A DNA stretch of 64,000 bases from Cystobasidium ongulense (lineage: Eukaryota > Basidiomycota > Cystobasidiomycetes > Cystobasidiales > Cystobasidiaceae). The DNA is taken from contig BQUP01000003.1 in the NCBI GenBank assembly GCA_022835595.1, positions 1,412,975 through 1,476,974 on the forward strand, read 5' to 3'. The notes under the pieces were generated by a model that made no database searches, was not told the DNA's origin, and saw only the letters and a list, made by a program, of their open reading frames with translations. Positions 23,985-35,842 of the stretch are shown here, piece by piece. The position numbers were made by a program, and so were the translations under genes. Positions within the stretch are counted from its first letter, which is position 1, and each line of letters begins with the position of its first letter.

Positions 23985-26361
23985 TTAAGCGAAGGAGTAG
24001 CTTTCTCGCCCTTCCTTCTTGCACATAATCTTGGCATCTTGTGTTCCCACTATACGTTGGAGTTTAAGGAAGTCAAATTTACTAAAGACAGTTTGACAAG
24101 AAACTTCTTCCGGGTCTAGGGAGTCTTCAACAGTCTCAGTGATAGCGTTGCCTTTGGTAACTGGTCTTTCTCTCTTGATAAAAGGGTATTGTAAGAATTC
24201 GGCATAGAAACCGGCATGCTCAGGAGGAGCGTAGAATAATATCGTTTGTGCTCCTCGAATCTTGTATCTTCGGAAGAAATGGAAGCGTTCGGTAACGACC
24301 AAGTACGATTTCTTGCCTTTGAAAAAGCTAGTACGGGCTCGAGAAATCTCGCTGTTTGACGAGTATCTATAGGTCACGGACGTTAGAAACTTTCAAGAAC
24401 ATGGCAAGTCGTGATCACCGCTTACTCGGACAATACCGCATAATCAAAATCCCCAAGCTGTTTGAGATAAGCATTGACTCGAACAAAGTCAAAGTACGAA
24501 GGAATGAAAATTAACGTATGCGATGAAGCAACAGCCGACTTTCGCAGTGCAGGGAGAGCCTAAATTGTATCCAGTCAGACGAACAATGCTATGTTTCTGA
24601 GCAATAGAAAGGGAAAGTCGATTGCTTACCTTCTTTGTAAAGTATTCAAAACGCGCATCATCTTCGCCCTGTGCTGTTTCCGCTTCAAAACGCAGGAAAT
24701 TTTGCTTGACGCCGGGCAAGATTCTATCGAGGATACCTTCATATGTCTGTTCTGTACGCACTTTCCCTGCAACATTCGTAAGCTGCTTGTTGAATAAGTG
24801 TCGCAGCTCTGGGAATTCGTAGCGCGAAAGAAGAACAGTCTGTCGGAGATAGGGAGCTTGTCCGTCGAGATACCAAGGCTTGACACGCGCAAAGTCGCAG
24901 CCGTGCGCTTCTTTGGGGATCTGGTTGAGGTGATCAAAAATGAACTGTATGATAGTGGGGACTCTGTCAGCGTGGGGTCTCCTGCTCTGGTTACGATAGA
25001 GCAACTCCTCACCTGGACATGCTCCCAATTTTGCATCTGCATAACATCCATCTGATCGGCAATGACAATTTCAATAGAGGACAAAAAGTCGGCACTCCTG
25101 AAGTTCATCGTCAGCGTGATGTCGAGCTATTTTATAAGCGGGCTCACTCACTTTTGATTCTCTATGCTCGTCCTCAAACCCAAGGGACTCGCAATGATAA
25201 GATCACTCTGATAGAATTCAGAGTATAGTTTTATACTTTTCCTCGTTATCTTCATTCCGACTCTGAAAGTATCGTCAATATTGCCTTGGAAAGTCTCTCT
25301 ATGATCTTTAGGGTATTTTGACATTCCTTCAGCATCTTTTTCATCTGTTGCCAATTTGTCTGCTACTCCTTTAGGAAGACCGAAATCGTTCAAAAATCGC
25401 GTTTTGTTTTCGACTTGGGTTGCCAGTGAAAAGTGCATAAGATGCTGCATCCAGGGAATTGCGGAATTACGCATTGGAAGTAAAATGAGTACTTTTGGAC
25501 GGGTATAACCTTGATCTCTGGTCTCTCGGTCGCTATTATCAGGATTACTAGCTAAAGCTTCGTTGTTTTTCAGGATACGCTGACGGGTCTTTGCGATGTG
25601 ATTCATGATGTGCAAGGAAGACATTGCCCGTATATCATCGAGATTGTCAGAGTCTGTCCGAGCATGGAGCATGTCTTGATAGCTTGCTAGAATTTGAAGT
25701 AGCTCTGAAGGTAATTCGGATGCTTGATCTTTCAGATAATCATCGAGCTTTTCCTTGAAGCGCGGGTTCATCTAAGTGTTGAGACGTCAGTATAAATAAA
25801 GTCAGACGTGTTTTCAAAACCTACCACTGGCGTGGTTGTGGCATCCTGCTTCTTTACAGACGGCAAGTCCAGTGTAGCTTCTGTAAGTTGTCCAAGAGCT
25901 TCACGCGAGGTTTTCGAAGTCGACCATTTGGCAGTTTTGGCAGCTTCCAAAGCGACAGGAGTGACGAGTCTGTTCTCAGTAGCAAAGTGGCTCTTGAAAG
26001 TGTCTGTTGAAGCTACATTCATAGCAGGCAGCAACATGAATCAGATATTCGTCTCTTCGATTGCCGTTTGCCGCTCACCATTTTCATCTTCAATATCATC
26101 ACCATCATCATCCTGCTCTTCGTCTACAATGGCAAGCTCTTCTTGCTCATCCACATCCCCGGCTTGCTCCTCAATCTCTACCATGCCGCTCTCCTGCTGC
26201 TGTGGGTTCGCCGCTGTAGCTACAGCTCTGCTCTTCTTTGCTCGACGAGCAATTTCGTGCCAGTCTTCGCCAGTCTTGCGCTTCGAGGCATTGCGTGCGC
26301 TCGCGACATTCAGCAGTGTGATGAGCTTGACCTTAGCCTTGTCAACTTCCGAGACGTCCAT
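23985..26361 (-). CDS. UTP25: U3 snoRNA-associated protein 25
   Basis: Utp25 (DEF/DIEXF family) is a nucleolar SSU-processome factor related to DEAD-box helicases but lacking their normal ATPase motifs. Exon 1 encodes MDVSEVDKAKVKLITLLN, basic then acidic. The core begins MNPRFKEKLDDYLKDQ and includes RPKVLILLPMRNSAI, YQSDLIIASPLGLR and DFLSSIEIVIADQMDVMQMQ, which stands where a DEAD box would be. Next come NWEHVQFIFDHLNQIP and RQTVLLSRYEFPELRHLF, and the C-terminal lobe has SHTLIFIPSYFDFVRV, YLVVTERFHFFRRYKI, RGAQTILFY and KIMCKKEGRESYSFA. Five introns are needed. The order and spacing match the family along its length. Confidence 0.92.
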
Positions 26362-26522
26362 GCTTGCCGGATGTCGGTGTACTTTGAATGCTGCAAGTCG
26401 GCGGCAAGTCTTCGTTTAGCAGCGTCTACAAGCGGTGGCAAAGGAAGTATAGTAAAGTCATGTGAATTTTACCACTTTTCATGATACATCCCTTCGAGAC
26501 ACCGCTATACTACATCCACTCT

Positions 26523-28600
26523 CTAAAAGGTATGCTCTGTAGAGTCGGCGCCCATCGCAGAAGTAGCACTCGAGCCCGCCGAGATGCTCTGCAGTATCCT
26601 ATCTACATATGAAGCTCCAGACCATTTCTGATGCGTTAAGACATCCGTTCCTACTTCCTTCTCTCGTTTTTGGATCAGGTTGACGTATGCTAACATACCA
26701 TCGGTCTTGTATCGTTGCGCGAGCTCAGCTGAACAAACCCCAATAATGTCAGGGACTGCTTCTTGCTGGAGTTGTGTATATTATGTGAAGCACTCACCCG
26801 TAACCATAGCACCGCTATGCAAGCCTGCCAAGCTAATAAGCTGAAGTACAAATCCCTCCTTGCCCAAGTTCCAGATGAAATTCTTGAGATCCTGGTCTGT
26901 GAAACCGTGTCCTCCCCAATTGAACGATGGAGACAGGTTATATACAAGCCATCTGGGGGACAGAAAAGAACCCAAATCAGTATAAGCCGGATACTCCTAC
27001 TAGTATAGACTCAACTCGACTTACTTTCCAGGATACTTTTCCCTGATTTCTCGAGCGAATCCCGTCGCCTGTTGGAGATCCGGTGATTTCGTTTCAAGCC
27101 ATAGCATATCTGCATAAGGCGAGAATGCCAATACACGTTTCATAGCAGCTTCGACACCTCCTTTGTAATGGTAGTAACCTTCACGAGTGCGCGAGAGATC
27201 CCAGCTCCATTCGACATCTTTACCAATGACAGCTCGTGCCGCTGCTCTGCACTGTCGATTCGATAAACCTCGACCTAATGTACCGGCTTGATAAGTTTGG
27301 AATGCACTATCAGGGTCTACGATATTCTTTTGCCGTCTTATGGTGTTCTCGACAGCTGCACGCGAGGAGGGAGTAGTCAAATATTAGTTCATATACAAAT
27401 GCAAAGGATGCAAGGCAGCGCCTACCTTGGTCAAAGGTGACGAGCTTGTGCTTCTCTGAGAACGCCTTCTCTAGTGCGTCAATCTCAGCTCCTGTTGCTC
27501 CTTGCGCTTCCGCGGCAGCTATTTGTTCAGCGAGGGGTATAACATCCTCTCCCTCGTGTTCCACACCCAGAATGAACTCGTGATCTCTAGTATCAATGAC
27601 CGAGCTTATGAGTTTAGCACTCTCTGCGTCTGTTCTGGCTATGAGGAGTGTTTCCAGACCCATGATATCCCACTGCATGCGAGCTGCAATCAACCGGGAA
27701 ACATGCTCGCTGAATGGGACGAGCACTTTGCCTGCTTGATGACCGCATTTCTTCCCTCCATGGAGTTGATCTTCAAAGTGAACCGCTGATGCACCAGATT
27801 CTCCAAATTGCTTTGCGAGCTTCATGACTGTCGAAAGGCCACCGTGTCTATCATGCGATGTTCGTGAGCTTAATCGCAGTTACGATATATTGTATTCGTG
27901 CTCACCCCGTGTCACCATCACAAACAATAGGACGCAAGTAATCGATATATTCCATTTTCTCTCGCTCAGCTGGAGACTTGCTCATTCGTTCGTCATAATG
28001 CTTGCGGTCGTGATGCAGTTGAGCCTTGAACATTCTCTGAACCTGGTTAGGGACAGTTGTATAAGGATAGTCTGCCAGATCTGGACCGACGTCGTTGTTT
28101 GCAGTTGTGAGGACACTGCTACATGCCCATCCAGACACATAGAGTACTTCTTGATGCTTTGCCATTTGAGTCATCTGGACAGGGTCTATGGCTCCCATGG
28201 TATGTACCGGTCTCTTTGCCTCTGCGGCTTCGGAGAGTAAGGCGTGTAGCTTTTTAGCTTGTATGTTGACTGGATTGAGGGGGTCTACAGGCATTGTTCC
28301 CCGTTTGGAAGCGACTGCAGCTGCATTGTAGGGCCGTTTAATGTCTTTGAAGCGGGGGGATGCGAACCACTCGTCTATTTGCTTGCAGCGAGCTTCAAAG
28401 TCTGCTTGTTCTTGGGCTACACTTGGAGCTTCGAGTCTGAATGGAGGTGATGGAGCCGTGCCATTTTCGCTTCCAACTGGGGAGGATGTCGACATTGTCC
28501 GGAGTATCGGCAGTTGACGAGTGGGGCGGACGACGTTGCACTGGCAGACAAGCGGCCGTGAGGGGGCTTTGAGCCGTCTGAGGGCAGTCCTGGTCAGCAT
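26523..28600 (-). CDS. ICL2: 2-Methylisocitrate lyase, mitochondrial (ICL2 type)
   Basis: This enzyme splits 2-methylisocitrate to pyruvate and succinate in the methylcitrate cycle that clears propionyl-CoA. The N-terminus [18 protein letters not shown] is Arg-rich with no acids, a mitochondrial presequence. The TIM-barrel core shows [30 protein letters not shown] (the catalytic KKCGH), [18 protein letters not shown] and [11 protein letters not shown]. The FEDQLHGG and RFQWDIMG-like motifs and the phrase [10 protein letters not shown] match yeast Icl2 and fungal methylisocitrate lyases better than glyoxylate-cycle isocitrate lyase. The C-terminus ends [10 protein letters not shown] and has no peroxisomal SKL signal, which agrees. 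Five introns are needed. Its start faces the NOPCHAP1-like gene across 361 bases. Confidence 0.88.
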
Positions 28601-28961
28601 CAGTGAATGCTTGGAGTGTTGTTGATGGTCAGTCAGTCAGTCAGTTTGAAGCAGAGGAGAGCTGCATTATTACTTGATGAATTAATGATCTTGTTCATCA
28701 GCAGAGCAGCCGGGCCACTCCAGCCGAGGAACCCGGCATGCAGCGGCTTGCCTTGGGAGCGATTGTGCAAAGACAACGATGGCCATCAGCTAGCAAGCAT
28801 GGCAGACAAGGGCTCACAGAAGCAGCAGCAGGTGCAGGGCAACAGCCATCACTCGCTGGCAGACGAGACCGAGAGCAGCGAAGACGTGATCGGTGAGGAG
28901 TATCGTACATACCCTGTATCTCTATGCACGACTGACTCGCAAGAACACACGCATCAATACA
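28601..28961. other. Divergent promoter region
   Basis: This spacer separates the methylisocitrate lyase start from my chosen NOPCHAP1-like start. It includes a GTCA repeat at 28628-28645. An upstream ATG at 28801 opens a frame of about 30 codons ahead of a GTGAGG donor, and could be an untranslated or alternative first exon of the next gene. Confidence 0.4.
28628..28645. repeat. GTCA tetranucleotide repeat
   Basis: Four and a half GTCA units lie in tandem upstream of the methylisocitrate lyase start. It is a simple repeat. Confidence 0.75.
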
Positions 28962-29719
28962 ATGGATCCAGCTCGCTTACTCCAGGCAACGCCTACTCTG
29001 CAAAGCTCGACGCGGCCCACCATCCAAGATGCTGCTGGACCACCACCACCGACAAGACCCAAGTTTGAGATGCCTGATCTGGCAGGCTCGGCGTGTAAGC
29101 TGAGGCTTGCTAGATGGACTCATTCAGCGTATTCTTGTCTAATTTGTGTCAATCAGCCCTGCTTGCTCGCGTTCAGAGCTTCCTGCCGCAACTCCAGCAG
29201 GCGAATACAACTCTGCCGCCCATCGATCATGCTGGAGGGAGTGCTTTTGAACTGATAGAAGAGAGTTCAGACGACGAGGGGGACGAGTTGACAAGCAAGG
29301 ACATCAAGCTTGCTCGGGAAGGCGAGTCCGATGAAGACAGTGATGACAGCGAGACTGCCGACGTCGGGCCTCAGATTGTCATGGTGAGCTTGGATAATTC
29401 ATGGTGGCGCAGGACCCGTCAACAAGTCAATCTAATAACCCTGTCTCTCTATTCTTGACTCTCTCTACCACCTGTAATCCCACAGAACCTCGCACTCGGA
29501 GTGTTAGAAGAGAAGAAGAGGGGAGCAGAGGCCGATACCAGCTCTGACGAATCTTCATCAGATGAGGACTCTTCGTCCGGAGACGATATGGACGAGTCCG
29601 AGGAGCATAATGAAAAAGGCCAGAAGAGCAATGAGAAAGATGAGATCAAGATTGCCATGCCCAACTCGGTGAAAGGCTCAAAGCAAGGCAAGAAGCCTCT
29701 CATCCAGGAAATGTCATAG
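28962..29719 (+). CDS. NOPCHAP1-like box C/D snoRNP assembly factor
   Basis: The product resembles the C12orf45/NOPCHAP1 family, which bridges NOP58 to the R2TP/PAQosome machinery during box C/D snoRNP assembly. Exon 1 runs MDPARLLQATPTLQSSTRP to DLAGSA, then a phase-1 intron joins SLLARVQSFLPQLQQANTTL, the family's first conserved block. A second intron follows QIVM and joins NLALGVLEEKKRG, matching the family motif in which M-[DN]-x-[AG]-L-G-V-[LF]-E is conserved. Between and after them are acidic Ser-rich stretches (SSDDEGDEL, then SSDEDSSSGDD), probably CK2-type. The gene stops at MS at 29719. An upstream start at 28801 is possible only through an uncertain splice, so I prefer 28962. Confidence 0.75.
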
Positions 29720-29914
29720 TATTCGATTATTAGGGTCTGTGTAGTCTTGAATATATGTCATGTTGTTGTGTCACATCCATCTATGCAACAAGGATAGACT
29801 GCTACTGCTGCTATCTCCCTCTCACTGAGCCCGCTGGATGGTCTTTCCTTGTAACTCGTCTTGCCACATCCACTGCATTGCTGCTTTGTAGCAACATCAA
29901 CACTCTTCCAACAA
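29720..29914. other. Short spacer between tandem genes
   Basis: Fewer than 200 bases separate this stop from the next start on the same strand. No other feature is seen. Confidence 0.45.
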
Positions 29915-32513
29915 ATGCAACGACGAAAGCCACAGTCGGGCAAGGCAAAGAAGGAGCACTTGCAAGCCAAGAGGGCCGAGAAGCGAGAGGATGGACCACA
30001 TGCACATCTCTCAACAGCAACTCCAGTCGCATCCGGCAGCAGCAGCAAAGCGACTCCGACATTTCAACTAGCAAAACGTCATGCTAATGGAAGAGGAGCA
30101 GGCGGAGTCGTACCTGAAGACAGACAGCGCGCAGAAGCAAGAAGGGTGGCTCGTACTGCTCTGGAGAGTAGATTCATCAAACTACCTCAGGCTTATGTGG
30201 ATCATTATCGCTCGGTCATTGCAAAACGCCCATTTACGAGGCCAATCGATACTAATGTGGCCCGCATGGTTGAAGGTGGGTACAAGTGAACTCACAATAC
30301 TAGAAGTGCAGTTAGCTGAGTGTTTGACATGGCGACCCTGCAGAAGACCTTGGTGTCCAAAATGCTGATGGAAGCGATGATTGTCTCACCTGTGTCAAAC
30401 GGCCAAAATGGAATTATCGAATGTCGAAAAAAGAAGTAGAAAAGGTATGTGTGGTATTTGCAATTTCCACTGCATCTTGGATGTACAGTGAAAACTGAAA
30501 CTTGCGCCCGTCAGAACGAGTCTATGGTATTTGAGAAATGGTTATCAAACACTGAAACGCGTCTACACGAGCAAGAAGCAAAGACAGAGTTTCAAGTGAT
30601 GGGTTACTTCGAGCGCAATCTAGACGTATGGAGGCAATTATGGCGAGTTAGTGAAGTTTCTGAAATACTACTAGTATTATTAGATGTTAGATGTCCTTTA
30701 CTTCATCTTCCTATTTCACTTCAAGATTATATAGCCACGCTCAAACCACGAAAGAGGTGTATTCTTATACTCACTAAAGTGGATCTCGTTCCGAAAGAAC
30801 TCGCAGACGCGTGGAGAGTATACCTCGAGAAGAGATATAGGTATGAGGTCGTCATGGTCGAGTCGTACAAAGAGCATGCAAGGGGAGAGAACACTCAAGG
30901 TAAATCGGTTCACTCAGTGGAACGTTGCAGATAGCACTTGCTTCACTGCTTTGGTATACTGACGCTCAACCCACCCTGATTATGCAGGCACTCGCAAGCG
31001 ATTCGACGCCGGCGCATCGATGTCGGTCCGCAAGTCACTTGTAGCAGCTCTCAAGAACGCACACAAAGATCTCTGCACACCGCCTGCATTGATGAAAGAA
31101 GAATATAAATCCCGTTGGCGTCCTCGAGTTCGTACTGATATCGAATGGGATGGTCTAATAAACGTACCAGAAGCTGAAGAAATGAGAAAAGCAGAAGTAA
31201 GATCTCGTAGGGATGTATCTACTAGACATCCTGCTCTTTCACAAGACAATAGTAGTGTAACTGCATCTATTGATAATTTGAGCAAAGCGGAAGCTAAGAA
31301 AATGCGAAGACTACAAAGACACGAGGATTTGGATAGTAAGAGCAGGAAACAGAAAATAAAGGCCCAGATGATTGGGGAGAAGGATGACAGTCATGATGAA
31401 CAGGATGAAGAAAACGCTTCTGAAAGTGATGGTGCTGAGGACGGACAAGATGACGAAGGTGAGAACCGCGAGCAACCGCCATTCCTCTCAATTGGACTCA
31501 TAGGTCAACCAAAGTGAGTACAAATTAACATTTTTACTATTTATACACCTGTTTTACTAATTCAGTACATCTCTCAGCGTCGGAAAATCATCACTATTGA
31601 ACGCTCTTCTTGGCCGTAAAGTAGTACGAGCATCGCGAACTCCAGGAAAGACTAAATCTTTACAAACTATATATTGGTCCAAGGAAGTTAGACTTGTTGA
31701 TTGTCCTGGTCTTGTATTTCCTTCGTATGTCGGCATGGAAAAACAAGTTATGGCGGGAGTTATACCTATACAGAATGTAAGCTCATCTCATCCTATTGAA
31801 AAAGTTCTTCCATGCCATTCGTACAACACGTGAGACTGAGTAATACACTTTGATGATTCTAGGTCGAAGCTGTCATTTACGAGTTAGGAGAGAGAATGCC
31901 ATTGGAGAAGATATTGGGTTTGAGCATGCCAGAGGAGCTTATTGACGACAGGCGTGGCGCAATCTGGTCAACTGATACGTTGCTAGCTACTTTTGCGCTC
32001 GATAGAGGTGAGTCGTACCCAACTCGGCTAAAAGGTATTACAGTATGCTTAGCAATCATAAAAATAATGCAAACAGGCTTCCTAACTGCAAAAGCCGCAC
32101 GACCAGATGTCTATCGCTCAGGCTCCATGCTCATTCGTGCATTCTATAGCTCTCAAATAGCATGGTCGTTCAGGCCTACCACTGAAGAAGTGCCTCAGGT
32201 CAGGCAGGAAGGGATCTGGTTACCTGATTTTCAGGCTGGTCAAGCTCGTGACATCGCTACTGCTGCTCCTGCTGTGGTGCGAATAGAGCATACGACGACA
32301 GACGCTGGTGAGACGATTGGTGTTGAGGGGACTACAGACGAACAGAGCAGGAGTGAGAGTGAAGAAAACAGCGAGGAAGAGGAGGTGGAGGAGGAAGAGG
32401 AAGAGCAGGAAGGCATTGAAGAAGGAGATACGACAACGACGACAAAGCCAAGCCAGAGTGCGTTCGCTTTGTTGGCCGTGGATGAAGGGGGGAGTAGTGA
32501 ATCCAGCGAGTGA
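29915..32513 (+). CDS. GNL1: Circularly permuted GTPase, GNL1 family
   Basis: GNL1 is a YRG/Nug family GTPase with circularly permuted motifs. The start MQRRKPQSGKAKKEHLQAKR matches the basic GNL1 N-terminus. The motif order is G5/G4 first (ILLVLLDVRCPLLH, then CILILTKVDLVP), then G1 (IGLIGQPN spliced to VGKSSLLNALLG), G2 (TPGKTK) and G3 (LVDCPGLVFP). A long charged insertion sits between G4 and G1 and carries the acidic run around 31360-31470. The C-terminal domain continues GFLTAKAARPDVYRSGSM and ends in a strongly acidic tail before SSESSE. The name rests on DVRCPLL and the G4 context; LSG1 was considered and fits worse. Several introns are required, one of them inside the P-loop. Confidence 0.87.
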
Positions 32514-33022
32514 TGTAGCATACAGCCTGAGTGGACCAACAACTGCTATGAAGGGTCTACTCCATCTAGCCGATGATGTGGCAAATACTTTGGATCACGT
32601 GACCCTTTGTACGCGTTGGACGAGCTCGACGAAAGATGGGACAGAGCAAGGAAGGAAGAGACAGGCGTTCGTGGTCAGTGGGATTGTATTCATGGAATAG
32701 TGTATGATGGACTGAGTCCCTTCATGTAGCGAGTACTTGAGGGAAGTCGACTGGCGCGAGAATGAGCGACCTATTGGCAACACGACAGCATTGGAGAAGA
32801 CAGACTCGCTTTGCTTTGTGTCGATTCGCACCATTCAGGGTATACAGTGCGACTCTACTCTCTGTATAGACTGGACAGCTCACTCTTGCAGCGCAGTCAG
32901 TCTGGCTGGCTGCTGGCACGCTCTTCATGCTCGCAGTCAGACGAGCCAGTCGGGTTTGCGCATGTGAAGACGAGGACAAGTGAGAAGAGATGGAGAGACG
33001 ATGCAGGTGAGCGAGTGCAGTC
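32514..33022. other. Spacer upstream of the serine-rich gene
   Basis: This 509-base spacer should hold the 3' end of GNL1 and the promoter of the next gene. I see no other gene in it. Confidence 0.45.
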
Positions 33023-35842
33023 GTGGATGATGCAGAGATGGGGCTTACATCAGCGCTCACCAGCATGACAGGCTTCCATGGCCCGCTCACCTCGCCCGCC
33101 TTCATTCACGCTGGATATGGCAGGATTGCTGAGAAGCAACTGCAGCTCTACGAGCATGATCCGAGCAGGAAGACCGAGGGAGAGAAGAGCTCTACACCTC
33201 TGGCTACTGTGGACCTTGCTGACTGTAGCGCAGTCACCGCCGGCCACATCCAGCAAGGCCATCATTGGGAAATTGTCCTCCATTGCTCACTTCTTCCATA
33301 TGCTAATAGTGGGAGCAAACTACGAAACAGCAATCTGGCAAACCTGAGAAGAAAGTCGTCCATTGGTGCTCCGAAAGCAGTAGAGAGACTCTCTCAGGGT
33401 ACATCAACCACAGACTCTCCTTCGTCCACTTCGCCTACCTCGACTTCTCCATCATCCAAATCCGCCCTGTGGCTCAAATCCAAGTTTCGCTCAAAATCGA
33501 TATCAGCTGCAAATGCTGCTAGTCTAGCTATGACTCCTTCTACCTCTATTGCATTCACCCAAGAACCTATGCCCGCCAATGCTAGAGCAATCGTATTCAG
33601 AAATGTAGCCAGTCCTCAAGCCACAGAGACACCCCAACGTCGACCTACTAGGGCGAACGACACGTCTAGCAATGATCCAAGGATAAAACCTTCGAGTACA
33701 TTGGTCCTATCGACTATCAGCAGGGACCTTCAGCTTCAATGGCTTGAAGCACTATCAATAGCAATCTCAGCATGTGCCAAGGAAGCGAATCCTATACAAG
33801 GCCCAGAAGGCATGTCGACATCCTCTTCCCTTCCTACACTAGCTATACATGCTTCACCATCAACACAAGTAGCTCCAGATCTAACAAGCTACGCTTTCCC
33901 TCGTCGGCCTTCTCCTTCACCTCTTCGCATGACTACAAACACGAATCAGGCAATCCTGTCTTCGCAATCCGCTGCTCCTAGTCCTAATCCTTCCTTCCTC
34001 GAGATGGGTCATTCATCATCGTCAAGATCCTCGACTCCATCCTCTTTCCGGCCTGGCGATAGTCACGAAGGAGAATCACCACGCACTGCAGTGCCAGGCC
34101 CTGGTGCCTCAGCTCATAGACAGATATCAGGATCTCCCAATCCACTTCTGCCGCAATGGTTGAGCGACGTACGGCGGAACAGCAGTAGCTCCATACTTGG
34201 AGATGTCCAAGCGAAATATTCTAGTAGAAGCCCTAGTCCTGCTCTTTCGCACGCTAAGATGCCTACGACTGGTCTGTTAGAAAGGCCATCGATGAGACAG
34301 TCGAAGAGCTCGAGCTTCTTGAATTTAGATCCTAGAAGAGAACGTGTTCTTCTTTCTCCACCTATCGGACAAATGAACTCTCCGTTTCCAGATCGAGGAA
34401 TCAAGATATCTATACATCCAGATGAAGAGGAGGAGGAGCACCCGCACTACGTTCAACGTCGTCGTGTATCTAATGGATTAAGTGCTTGTCAACCTGCTCG
34501 CGTGCGGCGCTCATCAGCTCGAACACACGATATCAGTAATGATAGGCCACCTACACCACCTATATACATCAGTTCTGCACTCTCCTCTCACAGCTCGTCT
34601 ACTTCTAATCTTAGTATCCGTTTCGACGGCAAAATTAGCACATCAAGCGAAAATCTTCTCCGTACATCCCAACATGGAAACTACCTACGACCTAGTCTAT
34701 CATCTACTTCATTATCGTCTTCAAACGCAGCTTCCTCACTTTGTGGAGGTGGTGAATCTGTTTCTTCAACTTCACAAAGTTTAGATCCACCTACTCCTTG
34801 TCCTCCTTTTATCGAAAACTTAGGATCTCCTGAATCTTGTGAATTAACACCTACTTGCGCACCAGAAGGAAATAGCAAAGTGGCCCTGCAAGGATATTTT
34901 GGAGTTCCTCACGAGACTGTTGAAAATCAAAAAGGGTTGCAATCTCCGTCCTTAGAGATGAAACCAAAAACTCGTAAGCAGAGCAACAAATCTGAGGGAA
35001 GAGATCGTGGTAGAATACCTTTACATGCGAGATTTGGGGCTGTTTTTAGCTCGTCTTCGCAACGTGCTACTCCTGTCACTCCACCTACGCTCATCAGCCT
35101 TGAAGACAAAGACAAAGTCTCCATCAAATCGACAACTTCAAGCGTGTCACTGTCCAATTCTTCTATCAATACTTCAAGACAGTCTGTCACGTCCCCCATT
35201 TCAAGCCATGTAGACAGCGCCTCAACAAGCCGGAAATCATCTTCAGATTTACCAGCAAATGTCAAAACTGATGTAGGAAGACATATTATTGATCCTGCTG
35301 AATTGAGACGTTTAATGCAGGAGAGGTTAGATAGTAGTAGTTCCTCTTCTTCACCTAACTATCATGTCAGAAACGTACGGCGCTCTGGAGTTGCTATTGG
35401 AGGAACTGGAATGGTAAAATCAGTCTCAATGCAAGCGGCTCTTGATTCCTATGCTCGTTCACCTACGAATGCGAGTACCAACATGAAAGACAATCTGTCA
35501 GCATTAACAAATACATCACCTGATCCAAATCAAAAATATACATTTGGGAAAGCGCATCCCGCTCAAGCGCCATCCTTTTCACCTGTTAAAGACCAATTCT
35601 CAAGTCCGATATCATCACCTCCTTTATGCTCTTCCAGCTCGCAGCAACAACAACAACAACAGCAGCAGCAACCTCGTATACTCCCTCGTACTGAATCTGC
35701 GAATAGCGTCAGTGTACAAGCTCTATTTGCCGCGCTTCCACCCCCGAAGAGGCGATCTGCTGGTCCTGTCAGACCTTCTACTGCTACTGGAGCTGCTATG
35801 CCTACTTTCCAGGAGACTATTTCTCATCCGATATCCAATTAA
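33023..35842 (+). CDS. Large serine-rich protein with a PH-like N-terminus
   Basis: This is a single long open frame. The first 240 residues have PH-like character: GYGRIAEKQLQLYEHDP, then STPLATVDLADCSAVTAG, HHWEIVLHCSLLPY, and at about residue 230 SSTLVLSTISRDLQLQWLEALSIAI, the shape of a PH C-terminal helix with its Trp, broken up by a Ser-rich loop. The remainder is very rich in Ser, Pro and Thr and most likely disordered, with a run of ten Gln encoded at 35642-35671. An alternative start is Met15 (33065), just before GFHGPLTSPAFIHAGYG. The function is unknown. A membrane- or septin-linked scaffold would fit the domain type, but that is a guess. Confidence 0.65.
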   Translation: MDDAEMGLTSALTSMTGFHGPLTSPAFIHAGYGRIAEKQLQLYEHDPSRKTEGEKSSTPLATVDLADCSAVTAGHIQQGHHWEIVLHCSLLPYANSGSKLRNSNLANLRRKSSIGAPKAVERLSQGTSTTDSPSSTSPTSTSPSSKSALWLKSKFRSKSISAANAASLAMTPSTSIAFTQEPMPANARAIVFRNVASPQATETPQRRPTRANDTSSNDPRIKPSSTLVLSTISRDLQLQWLEALSIAISACAKEANPIQGPEGMSTSSSLPTLAIHASPSTQVAPDLTSYAFPRRPSPSPLRMTTNTNQAILSSQSAAPSPNPSFLEMGHSSSSRSSTPSSFRPGDSHEGESPRTAVPGPGASAHRQISGSPNPLLPQWLSDVRRNSSSSILGDVQAKYSSRSPSPALSHAKMPTTGLLERPSMRQSKSSSFLNLDPRRERVLLSPPIGQMNSPFPDRGIKISIHPDEEEEEHPHYVQRRRVSNGLSACQPARVRRSSARTHDISNDRPPTPPIYISSALSSHSSSTSNLSIRFDGKISTSSENLLRTSQHGNYLRPSLSSTSLSSSNAASSLCGGGESVSSTSQSLDPPTPCPPFIENLGSPESCELTPTCAPEGNSKVALQGYFGVPHETVENQKGLQSPSLEMKPKTRKQSNKSEGRDRGRIPLHARFGAVFSSSSQRATPVTPPTLISLEDKDKVSIKSTTSSVSLSNSSINTSRQSVTSPISSHVDSASTSRKSSSDLPANVKTDVGRHIIDPAELRRLMQERLDSSSSSSSPNYHVRNVRRSGVAIGGTGMVKSVSMQAALDSYARSPTNASTNMKDNLSALTNTSPDPNQKYTFGKAHPAQAPSFSPVKDQFSSPISSPPLCSSSSQQQQQQQQQQPRILPRTESANSVSVQALFAALPPPKRRSAGPVRPSTATGAAMPTFQETISHPISN
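35642..35671 (+). repeat. Mixed CAG/CAA tract encoding ten glutamines
   Basis: Ten Gln codons in a row (CAG and CAA mixed) lie in frame inside the serine-rich gene. Mixed codons suggest selection for Gln or an old interrupted repeat. Confidence 0.85.

Noticed and set aside
24626-25108. Minus-strand 160-codon open frame in another frame of UTP25
   Set aside because: It shares an exon with UTP25 in the wrong frame and carries no family motif past the first 25 residues.
26523-28600. Glyoxylate-cycle isocitrate lyase
   Set aside because: The presequence, [16 protein letters not shown] and lack of a peroxisomal end fit 2-methylisocitrate lyase.
29915-32513. LSG1 identity for the permuted GTPase
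   Set aside because: The N-terminal basic start and the DVRCPLL to TKVDLVP spacing fit GNL1 better than Lsg1.
32240-32542. Minus-strand Ser-rich open frame
   Set aside because: It is antisense to the acidic C-terminal tail of GNL1; runs of Ser are reverse-complemented Glu codons.
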